Assembly (NCBI GenBank): GCA_964035545.1
Contig: OZ037766.1
Span: 27,692,173 to 27,756,172 of the forward strand
DNA length: 64,000 bases
Direction of reading: 5' to 3'
DNA from: Bugula neritina
Taxonomy: Eukaryota; Bryozoa; Gymnolaemata; Cheilostomatida; Bugulidae
Shown here: positions 34,102 through 47,632 of the stretch, piece by piece
Layout of the letters: the number at the start of each line of letters is the position of its first letter
Position numbering within the stretch: the stretch's first letter is position 1
Translations under genes and position numbers: made by a program
The notes under the pieces: model-generated
Told to the model about the DNA's origin: nothing
Database searches by the model: none
What the model saw: the letters and a program-made list of their open reading frames with translations, nothing else

Positions 34102-34115
34102 CACGTGATCACGTG
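34102..34115. promoter_or_regulatory. Palindromic double E-box
   Basis: CACGTGATCACGTG is a perfect 14-bp palindrome made of two CACGTG E-boxes 8 bp apart, in otherwise AT-rich intergenic DNA. CACGTG is bound by bHLH factors of the MYC/USF/CLOCK type. Function here is inference only. Confidence 0.3.
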
Positions 34116-37100
34116 TGCATAGTATTTATAATGTATTATACTCATATGCTGTGTTTAGCGTGTCAACGTTGTTGATTTATAAATAAAAATAGATGCAAGT
34201 TACAGAGCACTGATTGCATTGCAAGCTATTCTTGTATATATAATATATAGTACATCATTAAAACTAGTAAATATTTACGCTGAATTTCGAAACGTGTTTT
34301 CTTGTCTGTGATATATAATAAGTAAATCAATCAATAAATCAATTAATGTTATAATGCAGAGTTTTCAACATTAGAATTCTATATATAGTCTATGTAATTA
34401 CTTAAAATGCCATTTGAGTAAAAATAAACTAAAAATAATAAATTGTCTAAAAATAATCCTAATCTAAATTCCTTATAATGACTACCCACATGCTGTTTAT
34501 ATATTATTCTGATTTAGAATTTTGAATTATGGTTGAAGATTTAGGTCATCATCAAAGATATATGTCAGTGTTGACGATGTAGGTCAGATGTAAGTGAATA
34601 TTGCTTAGGATCTACTACTGAGTAGAATTATTGCAACATAAAACAGCCAGCCTGCAAATACATGGTTGATAACTATAGTGAGGAAATATGGCTAAGTAAA
34701 GGAAAGTAGTGTCAGTTACTGGATCATAAGTCCCAATACTATGCTTCTTATAATTTCTATTCTCTTAACTCTTTTATATAAATATGCACTGAAAAAAAAT
34801 TAGAAATTAGTATCAGTATTATTGGAAAGGTGGTTTTGCTTTTAGGTTTATAAATTATATAAAGTTGTAAAAATAAATAATTTTTTAGTTTCCCTTTTTA
34901 AAATGACACCAGCAATTTATTGGGGAGTGTTTGTAAATTTTTTTATAGTCTAATATAAGGTGTTTGTAAAGCTTCATACTATCTTGTTGTATGTTCAAAG
35001 AATGTCTACAACATGGGTAAATATTGTTTTGTGCAATAACTACAGCTTCTGTAAAGTATCTACATAGTAAATAGAGAATGAGTCATATTTTCTACCAAGC
35101 AGGATGCTATAATATTCTCATGAGTCATGGCCAGCCATCAGCTAGGTTATGAGGTCAGAGGTGCTCTTAGAACTATGCTAAAACTGCACTGGTTTTTTGT
35201 ACCTGTGATGCAACAGTACAGCACCTAATCATTACAGCTTCCTGTGTGATGTTGACAAGCTGTTTTTATGTTGTTAGTATTTACTACATTTTTCTATTGA
35301 TGTAATAGCTATGAATAATTTGTTAGAATGTATGTATAGTCTATATTTAAACCAAAAGAGCAAATAAACATATACTTACTCAAAAAGGAAAATAAACTAC
35401 AAGTTTTTTTTATAATTGCTAACTCTGAATTGCTTTCTATGACTGTATAAGACGTCATGTATATTAGATGTTCTGTCTATCTGTATAGTAATACATATGA
35501 TTTAAATTTTTCCGCTAGCTTTGTTGTTAATACACTAAATTAAAACATGTGTTTTAAGTTAAGTGAATGTCAGCAACATATTTAATTCTGTGATGCTTGC
35601 TTACATATAAAAACTATAAAAATATTTAATACCTATAGGCTGTTTGTAAAATTGTGCCTATATATAATTAGATATACATAGTGGAATTTTCTGTCAAAGA
35701 TAAAAATAATAATCATCATCAATACTTGTTTTAAATCTATATTAATTTGTATTTTTATTTGCTGATTGATTATTTTTAATTGAAATATATAATGTTTAAC
35801 TGCGCTTCAAGTACCTTGTGCCTTATATTATATACACTATTCCTTCTGCTTATGTTGATTTTATCATTTATATTTCAATATTATGAAACTACAATACTGA
35901 AGATGTATACTTTTGTATACCAGTTTTTATAACATCTCTTTAAAATAATCATTATAATATAAAAAAATCTATTTCGTCAACAATAAAAATATATATTTAT
36001 ATATAAATAAATTAATTGTGATATAGTGCAAAATATTGTTAATTTACTTGAAGTAAGTCAAATTCTAAAATTTAAAGCTGTTACCATAAAGTATGACTGA
36101 AGTGGACAACTTCTTATAAGATTAGGAATTTTAGAGTGCTGATGTACTTAGAAAACTGAGTCAGAAAGATATTAAAACCCTGCAAAAATATATTAATAAA
36201 AACATAATTTTACTTTCAGAGCACTTTTTGTGATAAATTCTTTGTTCTAATGCTTAGCTACAAACAAAAAACTTTACTTTTAATTATATTTCAAGAATAA
36301 AGTTTTTCATCGATATTTACGAATATGGTTTTAGAGTTTCAGAAAGTGTGTCAATATTCTAAAAATAGCCAACTTTAGATTGAAAACAGCAACTATAGTA
36401 AACAAACCTGCCAAAAGAACATATAAATAGCTAATTTTGCAAATGGCCATGCAAGCCTTTATGTTTTTACCTATCAATACTGAGCAGTTGTGTTTCAATG
36501 AATGCAATACCTATATATAGAATCTTATAAAGTTATTATTTAATTGTGTGTATATTGTAATAAATTATTAAGCTAGCTAAGATTCTGCTGTAATGTGTAC
36601 AGTGACTAAAACCATAAGTTAGTTATAATTTTGTTGCAAAAAACGCATATGCATAGACTATTGACAAACAAAAGCGTTGGTTCCGAAGAAATTTTTGGTG
36701 AAAATCAATCAGAATTTTTCTCATAAAATAATGTTGGTATAGTAGCATATTCAATTTGTTTTCATGTGTCGGGCCTATTTATTGGTTCATACCAAAATGT
36801 CAGCATTTAAAAGGAAAATGACAGTTAAATGAATATCTAACTATATTGCAGTTATAACGCAAATGATAATATGTATTTTAAATACTAACACTTGTAGCAG
36901 TTGAAAACATATTTCATGATGATGCATGAAAGATGAGAACCAGCATATAGCCCCCCACACTCCACCTACATGCATACCACTGACATAATATTATCAAGTA
37001 ATACTAGCAATGCAAGCTATAAATTACTCTGACGTTAGTTTATTCTTGTGGGGGAGTAATTTCAACTAAAATGCCCAGCATATTTTCATGTTTTAAATTA

Positions 37101-37403
37101 CCAAGTTGTCTCGGGATCCTAGGGATTCATCTCATTTATGTGCTGGTAGCTTTCTAAACCCACCCTTACTGATGAGAAACATAGCTGGCTATTATAGTAT
37201 ATAGACCGTATCCTATAACTATTGACTATTGTGAGTGCTATTGATTCACGAGGGCAAATCAGTGTCAAATGACCTGGTTAATAGCTCCAGTGACTTTTCA
37301 ACAAGCTTTAGCTAATTATATTCAGCTGTAATTTTAGGAACATTACATACGACAGTGTGGTATTATCTCCTCTTGATTTTTGACTAGGAACGAGTTATTA
37401 CAG

Positions 37404-37412
37404 TATATAAAG
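37404..37412 (+). promoter_or_regulatory. TATA box of the Ig-domain gene
   Basis: TATATAAAG lies about 100 bp before the ATG at 37505, with room for a start site near 37435 and a 5' UTR of about 70 nt. Consistent with a TATA-dependent, possibly cell-type-restricted or inducible gene. Confidence 0.5.
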
Positions 37413-37504
37413 CAATAACCGTGCTACCACAGTACCATTGTTAGTTGATAGGCGTGATAAAGATTTTGTAACGGCATTCAGAAAAGTTATTAGAACTACT
37501 CACA

Positions 37505-40500
37505 ATGAAGTCTATCAGTATCTTAGTATTGGTACTAGTCATCTGTGAAGGAAGATATCTTGGACTTGTGGGTATGTATAATATGTTATTATCACTTGTT
37601 ATTTTCTTTTTTTTTTAATTTTTAGTTATACTTATCGTAGGAATATAAAATATAATAATGATACTATTAGTATTATGCAGGATTAGTGCTCACAACTACC
37701 CACTGAAAATACTATGTGATTTCTAAAACAATATTATCTAATTCTATATGCTAATATTAAATATAATATTTTCAATTTTAGTAAAAAATTTGTTGCTTTG
37801 CCTTTAGACTTGACAATTATTATATCATTTTAAAAACTATAAGTATAAGCGTTAGTATTGACATACATGTACATATGAAGTATAATCGCTGAAGAAAGAA
37901 CACCTAGAATTGGTTTTAAAATTATACTATAGAGCAGAAAAGTCATAGTGACCGACACATATTTCTCTAAATAGATGCACTTTTGGAAAATAAAATGACA
38001 CTTTTTTTAGTTTTTATAAGATGCTTAGTTTGGCATTTACTTTTAGTTTTAGGCTTGAGGTATGCTTGCTTTATTGTACAGAGCTACAAAAATTGGCAGC
38101 TTACTCTAGCAAGGCAGATCATAATGTATTGATGATAAAACATATAGCTACTAAGAGCTTGTCATAGCCTAGGAACAAGTGATAGTCTTGAGTGTCATTT
38201 AGTAATTTGTCTCATTAAATGGCCTTGTTAGCTATCAGATAAGTGTTTGCTTGTTTGTTTTGAATTTATAGTAAGCTGTAAGAATGGCCATGTAGAATAT
38301 ATTTATTATGACTAAATAATACTGGGGTCATTAGATATATAGGATTTGTATGCTTTGAAGAATGCATTGTATGTCTGTATACAATTGTAAATTATTGACT
38401 ATATGTGCAACTACTTTTTGTATTCGCTGAAGAAGCTTGAAGAAATTCATTTCTTTCTACTACAACTATGACCAAATGTTTTTAATGACTAAATCAACAC
38501 AACTTAGCAATTAAGAATTTTTTTCAAAACAGTGAAATGATTTTTCTGCCTCATTATTCACACAGAACAGTTCCTATTCCTTTCATCTCCAGCAACAACT
38601 ACTTGCTGATTCCAGTTAGTCATTCATTCATCTTGCAATATTCTCTTTATTCATTTCAATAGTGTCACAGTGATCCTATTGATAGTGTGAATCAACAAAT
38701 ATTTGGCTATCAGCTCATGAAACTAAGGGATGACTCATAATGTCAATATAATTAATGAGTGCTCACTGAGTACTATCCAAGTGTTATCATTAGGAAACTG
38801 TGTCTAATAAATAATATTTGAATACACATCTGCACACTGAGTGCCTACAGAGTCTGGAGCTATTCCAAATAGCACACCAAAGTATGCAAGATGATTAAAT
38901 GCTCACAATATGAATCTATGACACCGGAATAATATTGTATTTATAATAGTATTCAATTCATTGAGTAATACATGAATTACAATGGATTAATATTAATTCT
39001 CTACTCAACACATGGTCTGCAGTCATCAACTATAACAATCATGGTCCTATCTATCTATATAGATTATCAAAATGGATATTTAATGATAATTACATAATAT
39101 GATTCATGTACTTAGGAAGCTGGTACAGGCATAGGAAATATTACTCTAACCCAGAATGTACAATGATGTCTTGCTTTAAACTAAATTGGATTTCCTTTAA
39201 TCCCCATATCATTTTTACCAGCAGAAATATGCTGTGTGCAGAGTTAGGCCAAGTTTCCAAGTTAATCAGGCCATCCCAAGGGCAACTAGTTACAGGGCTA
39301 TATTGGCATGATCTCAGTGCTGTGAAATACTGCTAGTAAATGACACGTAGGTCTTGGAGCACACGCTGTTGCCATGTCAAATGCTGTAAATACATCATCT
39401 AGCATTCTAGCTAGTTTGTTGTCCTCTATGTAGCCCAATATTTACAACAAGTAGAAGATAAATTTCAATTGAAATATCTAACCTACGTTAGAAGAATGTA
39501 TCTGCACTAGAAATAATGATTTTGGCAGAGATTTATGGCGATACTCAACTATAAAATATGTTATTATTGTAAATTCTTGGGTAATAATTTGTTTACCATA
39601 AGGCCAGCTCAATAAAGATGAAATTCACATTATAAATACTTTCTGAGAAGTGTTTTCTCAATCATGATCACATATTGCTAAAATTAGGAAGCTATCTAGG
39701 TTCAATGGCTCTACTCACTAGGTTTGAAAGGCTATCTATAACAATATTATAGAATTTAATGCTTTAGAAATGCATTTTATATAACCTTCTAATACTTTGT
39801 TAATCATTTCCCATTAAAATACAAAAAAAACTACTAAACTGATAACGGAATTGAAAACTGAAGGCAACTAAATTTCTTGTTTTTCAATAATTTTGACAGT
39901 TTATTGCATCACAATTTCTATTAGGATAAAATATTAAAAATAGAAAACATAAATAATGTATACTTCCTTCATTTATTTATAAAATTGCCAACTGCTTATT
40001 TATATTTCTATAATATATCTAATGCTTACCTTGTGTAATCTTTTCATATTTATTTGTCACCAATCACATTGACATAACTGCCAAACTACTAATGGCTTTA
40101 AATTGCATACTATGAAATATTTACCTCCACCAGGATTCAAACCCAATGCTTCTAACTTTATAATCTCACATATAGAAGAAATTAGTATTAATTCTTAGTT
40201 GATATGATCATATAAAACTTTTGCCCTCACTGGGATTTGAACCTGAGAACTCCGGCTAGCAAGCAGGCACTTGCTAATCATTACACCACAGGGGTACTAT
40301 ATACTGGGTAATCTCAACACTATACATACTGCTTTATTCTAGATGATGTGGTGCCTAAGTTCATGCTGCACACAACAATCCACGATGACATAGTTCTGGA
40401 AACAGGAGAGAGCATTCAACTGACATGTAGCAGCAAAATGTCCGGCAGCATTTCCTGGAGTTACCCGAGACAGAAGCAACCCAGTGAGGTGAGAGCGTTT

Positions 40501-43500
40501 GCAGTGAATATTCCATAAATGGTATTAATTTTACAGGGTTTTAGAAATGTTTGGATCATCAATAAACATTAATGATTGGCGACTTTTGAGTCATGCATGG
40601 GAAAAGTTTACTTTCAGCCTAATTTTATTAGATTTATTGAATTTATGATTACTTTTAATTATATTTTTGCATCAAAAAGAAATGACCTGCTTTCTAATTA
40701 CAGAAATTTTGTTCTCAAAACAAAAACCAGATGAAATTGAATAACTTTTCCATATAAGTACAGAAGTATACTCATATTCACCCATTACTCATGCCTTTGA
40801 AATTCTTACCAGCTTTAATTTAAACTCAGTAAACTAGGGCGCTGGATGAATATATCATCACTACCCACATTTTGTATTTGACATAAAGGTGAAGAATGTT
40901 TTCTCATGAAATAAAAATACTGGCTTTGATTATGTTTAAATAAGTTCAGATGCTACTTTTAATTCAAACAGATTTATTCTGGAATTTACCAGTAATATGA
41001 AAAGTAATGTTTACAGTTATGTTTACAGTAATAGCCATGGCTATTTCAAACCTATGACTAATTCATTATGAGTTCTTTAAATGTATATAATCATAATTTT
41101 GAAAAAGAAAAAACAAATACTGCATTGAAAGACACACCTGAGTGTCCAGGCATTGAGGATCAAAATGGACGGTACAATCAATATCCTTTGATAGCTTAGT
41201 TGAGGATTAAAATATGTGTTTTAAATTTTTTTAATTTGCTTTTAGAGTGCATGCCACCATTAATTATAATGGACATATATGTCTAGTAGGCTATTACTGT
41301 ACGCTATAGCGGCACAAAGATAGTAAAATAGGCTTCTTGCACCTTCTGGGAAACTATATTGACCAGCTAGCTTATACTAATGTGTTTCAAATCTCTCAGT
41401 TGATGTATGGTTTGGTCTTCTAAGGTCATAGCTTTTCAGCTAACAGGTCATATCTGGTGCATTATATTAACTATGTTCTGTGAATTCCAACTGTTCACCA
41501 CATGTATTACAAAGTGGGATACTGTACATGGCATACATTACAATGTGGGATACTGTATATCACATGAAGAACACAATTATACCTCTATCCCACTATTTTA
41601 CTTATTTCATTTCCAACGATCACTCAATGCTACATTGTACATGCTACACCAACTGTACACTATACAGTGTTCATATAAGATACTTACAGTGTAGGTATGT
41701 TTAGAACAGCTAAGGCCATGAGGACCCCAGTAAAAGATCATAGTATGCTTTGCAATGCAGTTTACAATTATCATTCATATATTCATGTCATCCATTCAAC
41801 TGTAGCAAGAAAGTAATTATGCAACATCTTATTTTAAAATTTGCTGAACAGTAAATGCCTATACCCATGGGCAGCTTCTTTGAAAATTACATAATAATAT
41901 ATTAGTCTATTGAATATGTTGCTCTTATATCTTTATGGTGCTGGCACTAGTCTAAGAGTGGGTATGACCTTACTGCTATACTGCCATGCCCTCATTTAAG
42001 AGCAGTAGTGGAGAAGTTAAGATAGCCTAAGCTCTTTAATTTTATTACTAAACTTTGGTTTGGGGTGAGGGTTGAAATTCTTACGAGAACATAATTTCTT
42101 ATTCTACATTTCTAATCTACAACACAAGCTTTTCTCAATTTCTCCATTACTGCACCTACCTCTATGCCCTTAGCTGTCACCGAGCTCACAACATGTTGCA
42201 TAATATGTCTTTGCAGGTAGAAGAGCCTACTGTCACCATATTGGAGGAAGTTGTGAATGAAAACGGAGTTGACCAGTACATAAGCAAACTAATAGTCTCT
42301 AACATCACCACCAATGATACTGGGCTATATGAATGTAGTTGTATGGGTGTGGCCACACAAAATGTACCTCATATAATACAGACTCACGCTGCGGCTTCAG
42401 ACGTCATCAGCTCATATGACGTGTATGTGTTCGTCTCAGGTGAGTAACACTTATTCATGCTTATTCATAATAGTATTTCATGCTTATTCACAGTTATTAC
42501 ATAACATTAGTATTTCATGCTTATTAATATTAGCATTTGATGCACCTTCATGCTTATTAATGCTTATTAATGCATATTCATGCTTATTAATGCTTAATAA
42601 TAGTACTTCATGCTTATAAATGGTTATTATCGCTGTTGTCATGAAATTTTAGTATAAGTATAAGTATATTATTTATAAGTTTATTCTTCAATAGTGATTA
42701 TGGCTCATCATAATTTTTACTAGCTATTAGTTTTACCTTTGCTAAGCATTTTCTAGCATGAAGCTGTTTAAGCCCAATGACAATTAAAGTTTCACTAAGG
42801 AAATAGTATCTGAAGATTTTAGATAAAACCAATACAAACAAACTATGAAACAGTGGCCAACTAATTGATTGTGCCTAAATATCATATTATTCACCTGACA
42901 AGCCACATTGAAGAACATGCTTGTAATTGTCCTTCCCTGTTTTTAGATCCAACTGAGTTGTTCCAAGAAGAACAAACCGGAATAAGACAACCACTCACTG
43001 GCTTCTCACGCTCGTACGTTGAGTTTCCATGTGCTGTAAACAATCCAAACACAACTGTTGAACTGCTGGACGATAGCGGACATGGCAACTTTATTCCAGT
43101 ACCTGTAAGTAGATCTAAGGCCAAGGTCATCACTTTAGACTGCCGAGAATTACTTTTTGCTTTCTGCTTCAAAACAATTTAAATTTTAAACTCAATGATA
43201 AATTTTACGAATACAGTTGGGCCCAAAAATGATCATGTTTTGTAATATCAACTGGAAACATATTGCTTTGTACTTGTAAGTTTTCCCTATCATTGATAAG
43301 TCAATTTGTTTTGTAAGTGCATACAGCAGACCTGTCTGAAGTAACTGGGCCTTTTGAAATCAGTCCAGCTCTTATACTCACACAACTTGACCATTTAGGT
43401 GTGGAGGAATTTTAATACCCTAAGTTCCTTAACTTCCCTAATAATTTTTGTTGGATTCAAATTTTGTTTACCTTCAGTGTATCAACCGCATTGTCATGTG

Positions 43501-46500
43501 ACTAGACTACTTCATACCAACCACTTCCAGTTACTTCTACCATGCATTTCCTTTATTAGGTTGATGGCAAGAAGTGTACGTACAATCCCAAAACAGGCTT
43601 TACTCTGAACAGGGTGCATATTAGAGATTCTGGAGCGTACACTTGCAAAGCAACGTATGGTGAACACGAGGAAAGGAAAGAATTCTACCTCCATGTTCTT
43701 AGAGGTAATTAGATAGCTGTACATACAAAGATAAGTAATGAAATGTAAAATATAATAAGATAGTGACTTTACACTAATATGCTGAGATGCTCTAATGCTT
43801 TATTAGCTCATAAAACCCGATGAGTAAATGTTATATAAGAGTGCAGGCTTTGAAAGGCATGCATAATTCCTACATTGTTCTGGAAGAGGTCTTTCGTAAA
43901 CTTATTAGAGCTGTGAAATTATTTTAGAAGTATATTAATAGCTGCACGACTGCATATATTTCTTGTTTATATTTTACACAAATGGCTGCTAAAGTTTTTC
44001 TACAATATTTTAAAAACCTTTTAACATTTAATCAACAGTTTTAAAAATATTCATAAAATCATTTTCGGTATAACTGCTCATCTTCAAAGGAGGTGAATCG
44101 GTTTTGTTGAATTTGCCACACTAACAAAAAGTAGGCCATGGTAGTTTGAGTACCATTATAGTACTTTGTGAGAGTCCAGTTCATCTATTGGAGAAAGGAT
44201 AACTCCTTAACACTGCATACTGTAGTTAAAATGAATGCGTGTGATCTTCCTTTTGTCTACAGCCTTGGTAGTGTTTGTCAAAAAGCACTCTCTTCTTGCT
44301 TTCTATCTTTATTGCTGTATGCCTTCTTGTACATATCTTTACAATATATTCTTCTACAAAACATGTGGTTTAGTTGTTCCAGCATAACTTGATTGTCTTT
44401 ACAATCGGTGGAAAAACTTTATTCACCTATTGGCCAAAAACAAGTGTTTTTACTGTAACACTAAAATCCCCCAATTTATATAGCTACAGTACTCCGACAC
44501 AACAGTTAATTACTTTGAATATATATTATACTAATAAATAATTTAGCCACCTGCCCATAAAAGTAAATATTCTGGTAAACGTTCTATCTTTGGTTACTTT
44601 GTAGCGTTCTAGAAGCTACTTAATGCCTAGAAATGCTTACATGCGTTGGACTGGACAATCTTAATATATAGCGGTCTATTGTTCTGGGACAATTGCTGAA
44701 TCATTTGTTTGTTGCGTGGAAATAATATTGTTTTGGTGCTCTTCAGTTTTATTTGTTATAATTTTCTCCAGCATGACTTTATTTCTCATCCTTTTCTAGT
44801 CTCTTTTTAATTATTTTGATGCTAGTGGAATATTTATATAAAAACTTTGCATATACTTTATTATATCCCTGTTAGACATGTTTTGTTAAAAGTTTTTAAA
44901 TTAGCTTAAAAAATCATATAATTGTATATAGGTAGTTTCGAATTTGCTTTACTATTGTACATTTTAATATTTTGCAAGTTAAATATAACGGTGATTGGCA
45001 CTAGAGTGGTTGTTTTCCTGATACTCCGTAATAACTATTACCTTTTAATGGTGCTCCAAGCAAAGTTTAGCAAATCGTAAAAAAACATAGCATAGTGTAA
45101 AATGTGTTAGCAAAATTAACTTCTGAACTCAAAAAACTTAACCAAAATGTATGAACAATTAGTCATTCGTGCAAGCAAAAAAATAATATAAATATAATAT
45201 ATGTAGAACGTGTTGACACTTTACAGATAATATATGCATATGAGAATATATTATGCTGAATACTATTGCAGCAATAGTAAATTTGCTGCATTTTAAAATC
45301 TTTTATTATTTATATGCGGCTTTACAAAACCTCTGGAACTATTATTTTCAACTAATCTCAACAAGCTAAAACTTCAGCTCCATAAACACTAGACAGATTT
45401 TTATTCAAGAACAATCAGTTAATAACTTTTATTTTTTAACAGCACATAAACTTTAATCATATGGAAAAGAATTTAGCAAAGTTCCACCTATTTTTAATAC
45501 CCTTTTTAAATGTTTAAGCCGATTACCTATTGCACCAGTCAATATTATTTTAAGTAGCTTTTATTTTTTTTATAATATTGCATAATTACAAATAAAATAA
45601 AACAGAAACACATAAAATTTAAATAGTTTGGTAAATAGGCAGTTATGCGAAGAAAATACAAACTGCAATTTCAAAATTAACTCTCTCCACCTCACAATCA
45701 CCACAAAAAGTTATTAGATATATCCAGATGACAAAATTTAAACTAAACAGCATAACACATAATCTTTTAGTTTTTATCTGGAAACCTGATCTAATATTAT
45801 AATAGTATGATCTTTTTATAGCTGTATATAACAATACAGACACTTTATAGCTGAGTAATTTATCTGCTGCTGTTAGTTGTGGACTTGGTAACTGGGTTCT
45901 GTTCTTGTCATCATACAGTCTGTCCTTTTGCATGCGCTGGTGTTGGGATAACTTGGTTTCTTTCTTCTTCTGTCTGCTGTTGAAGCTCCTTTGTCTTATA
46001 CTTTGAAATTGGAATGATAATAACCTGTATCAGCCATGGAACCTCTGATGTGTGTTAGTTGCCGAAAATCCTCCTTGTTCCTTGCATGTCTCATACACAC
46101 ATATCTCAAGCAACATTGAGTCTAGCTCATAATTTATTAGCTATACCATTTATATAGCTTGAATTCACGCAATTCTAAAGCTTAGCACGGGTGGAATACA
46201 AACTCCTATAAGATTGTTCCAGAATAGAATTGTTGGGAATTTGCTGCAAATGCTAGCTGTTGACCAATATATTATGTACTTTACATAATAGAATACTCTA
46301 ATAGTGCGAATCTTATACTTGACCTCAACAGGTAACCCTCTGCTGACAATGCCAGTGCTGAAAACAGAGTCCCACTCTGTTAGTGAGGGAGTCACCAACA
46401 CATTCAAGTGCCAGGTCATGGTTGGGACTTGGCAATTGTTGGCGATAACATGGTGGAAACAGGTGGATGGAGAGCAGCCAATCAGGGTGAGTAATTCTTA

Positions 46501-47354
46501 AGCCAATCAGAGTGAACAACACAAGCCATGTATTATTTTTTAACTAATACTAAAAAACAATATTGGTGCTTGTATGGGAGGTCTATATAGCCTGGTTTCT
46601 TACACTTGCATGTTGTCTGGGGTTCCTGACTATGGCGTGCCCTCTAGCACAAAACTATTCAAGTTCCTGGTTTCAATGCAATACAAAAAATATATTCAAA
46701 AGTTTTTTATTAGAATAGTTTTAACTTGAACAATTTTTGATTAGAAGCTCTTGCAGATGCAGCAACAGCTGACAATATCTTTACATTCTTTAAATTTTTT
46801 ATCTTTTTAGAACAAACTATTTGTATGAAATCATGTCGTATGTTGTGTTCTGTACAGATAACGAGTGATTCAAGGGTTCACGTAGAGGATGTTGTGAGTG
46901 CAGATGCTTTATGCAGCGGGTCAAGAGCAATGTGTAGCTTCCTACGCCATAGCTCTGTCCCTTCAACACAGTATAGCCTTTACTCCAAGGTATTGTATTA
47001 CATACTACCACCATAGCGTACGACATTATTCCTAAATCATTCAAATATGAATGCATGGATAAATTTAAGACTAATTTTAGGCTGTTTTTATAACTCAGCA
47101 ATATGCAGTTTATACTTTATACTCTACCCCAGAGCATAAAATTGCTTTTTGGTCTGTTTGCTCAGAATGCTTATGCAGACATTTTCATACTTTTTTTGTT
47201 CTAAATATTTACTGTTGAACAATTTTAGTGGGTTGGTAAATTGAAGATAACCAAGACAAAGCAAAGTGACTCGGCTCAATATTATTGCACTGCTTCGTCT
47301 GAAGGGAAATATAGACAGAGTAATGTGGTAGATTTTACTGTTACAAGTGACTAA
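37505..47354 (+). CDS. Secreted three-Ig protein resembling VEGFR/PDGFR domains 1-3
   Basis: Eight exons: 37505-37571, 40343-40488, 42217-42439, 42947-43104, 43560-43704, 46332-46486, 46858-46989, 47229-47354 (TAA). Consistent GT-AG phases; 383 aa. A hydrophobic N-terminus (MKSISILVLVLVICEG) is a signal peptide. Three Ig domains follow at about 23-145, 146-246 and 247-383. They contain paired Cys and late-strand motifs NDTGLYECSC, DSGAYTCKA and DSAQYYCTA; D2 contains VDGKKCTYNPKTGF. The order and the linkers (VYVFVSDPTE, FYLHVLRG) resemble the first three Ig domains of vertebrate VEGF receptors, whose D2-D3 bind ligand. The frame stops after D3 with no transmembrane helix or kinase, and none is found before the next gene. 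A soluble receptor or decoy for VEGF/PDGF-like ligands is the inference. Alternatives are another secreted Ig protein or a model missing distant 3' exons. A TATA box lies at 37404. Confidence 0.8.
40118..40200 (-). repeat. tRNA-derived SINE fragment (T-arm half)
   Basis: On minus, GGGTTTGAATCCTGGTGGAG matches a tRNA B box/T-arm and 3' acceptor strand; the 5' half is eroded. It lies close to and in the same orientation as the fuller copy at 40222-40296. Confidence 0.5.
40222..40296 (-). repeat. tRNA-like SINE head
   Basis: On minus, CCCCTGTGGTGTAATGATTA (D-arm/A box) and AGGTTCAAATCCCAGTGAGG (T-arm/B box) lie at tRNA spacing in about 75 bp, and CCCT/AGGG can pair as an acceptor stem. The anticodon arm does not fold convincingly, so this is more likely a SINE head or relict than a working tRNA. 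Confidence 0.55.
40489..42216 (+). other. Second intron of the Ig-domain gene
   Basis: A 1.7-kb AT-rich intron. A short tandem segment of ATGTGGGATACTGTA(C/T)AT appears near 41510-41560; otherwise nothing recognised. Confidence 0.6.
42445..42612 (+). repeat. Cryptic TTCATGCTTATTAATG repeat
   Basis: About ten irregular copies of TTCATGCTTATT(A/C)AT words in the intron following exon 42217-42439. Confidence 0.8.
43705..46331 (+). other. Large intron of the Ig-domain gene
   Basis: A 2.6-kb AT-rich intron with no nested gene. GAGAAAGGATAACTCCTTAA at 44191-44210 is one of four similar motifs in the window and might be a small transposon end. Confidence 0.6.
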
Positions 47355-47632
47355 GTCATTAGAAATAATTATATAGCCATCTACAGCATATCTCACGCAG
47401 AGGGCTGTTCATTTTTGTTTTTAACATAAATCAAGAAAGGTAAGATAGGCTTCTCCAGTAGCCTACTATGTATGTGACCAAATATCTAATGTATTACATG
47501 ATAATTACCTTTCTTGGTTTCAACCACCAGTTGTGTAAAGCGGGTTTCTCTAGTTTAATTGCCACTTCTTATGTCAGTTTTACGAAACAAACTTTTATGT
47601 GGCCTTTTTAATTTGCCGTGTATATCTGTATC

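Larger units (their letters stand above)
33469..37504. other. Intergenic region between dioxygenase gene and Ig-domain gene
   Basis: Four kb of AT-rich DNA with no coding exon that I can support. It contains the E-box palindrome at 34102-34115 and a TATA box near its right end (both listed). The left part should hold the dioxygenase 3' UTR. Confidence 0.6.
37572..40342 (+). other. First intron of the Ig-domain gene
   Basis: A 2.8-kb AT-rich intron. The only recognisable content is the pair of SINE-like tRNA fragments near its 3' end. Confidence 0.6.

Noticed and set aside
39106-39336. Plus-strand 76-codon ORF in intron 1 of the Ig-domain gene
   Set aside because: No similarity recognised, no splice support, composition like the surrounding non-coding DNA.
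40222-40296. Functional tRNA gene
   Set aside because: A and B boxes are present but the anticodon arm does not fold properly, and a second degenerate copy lies alongside; a SINE head is more likely.
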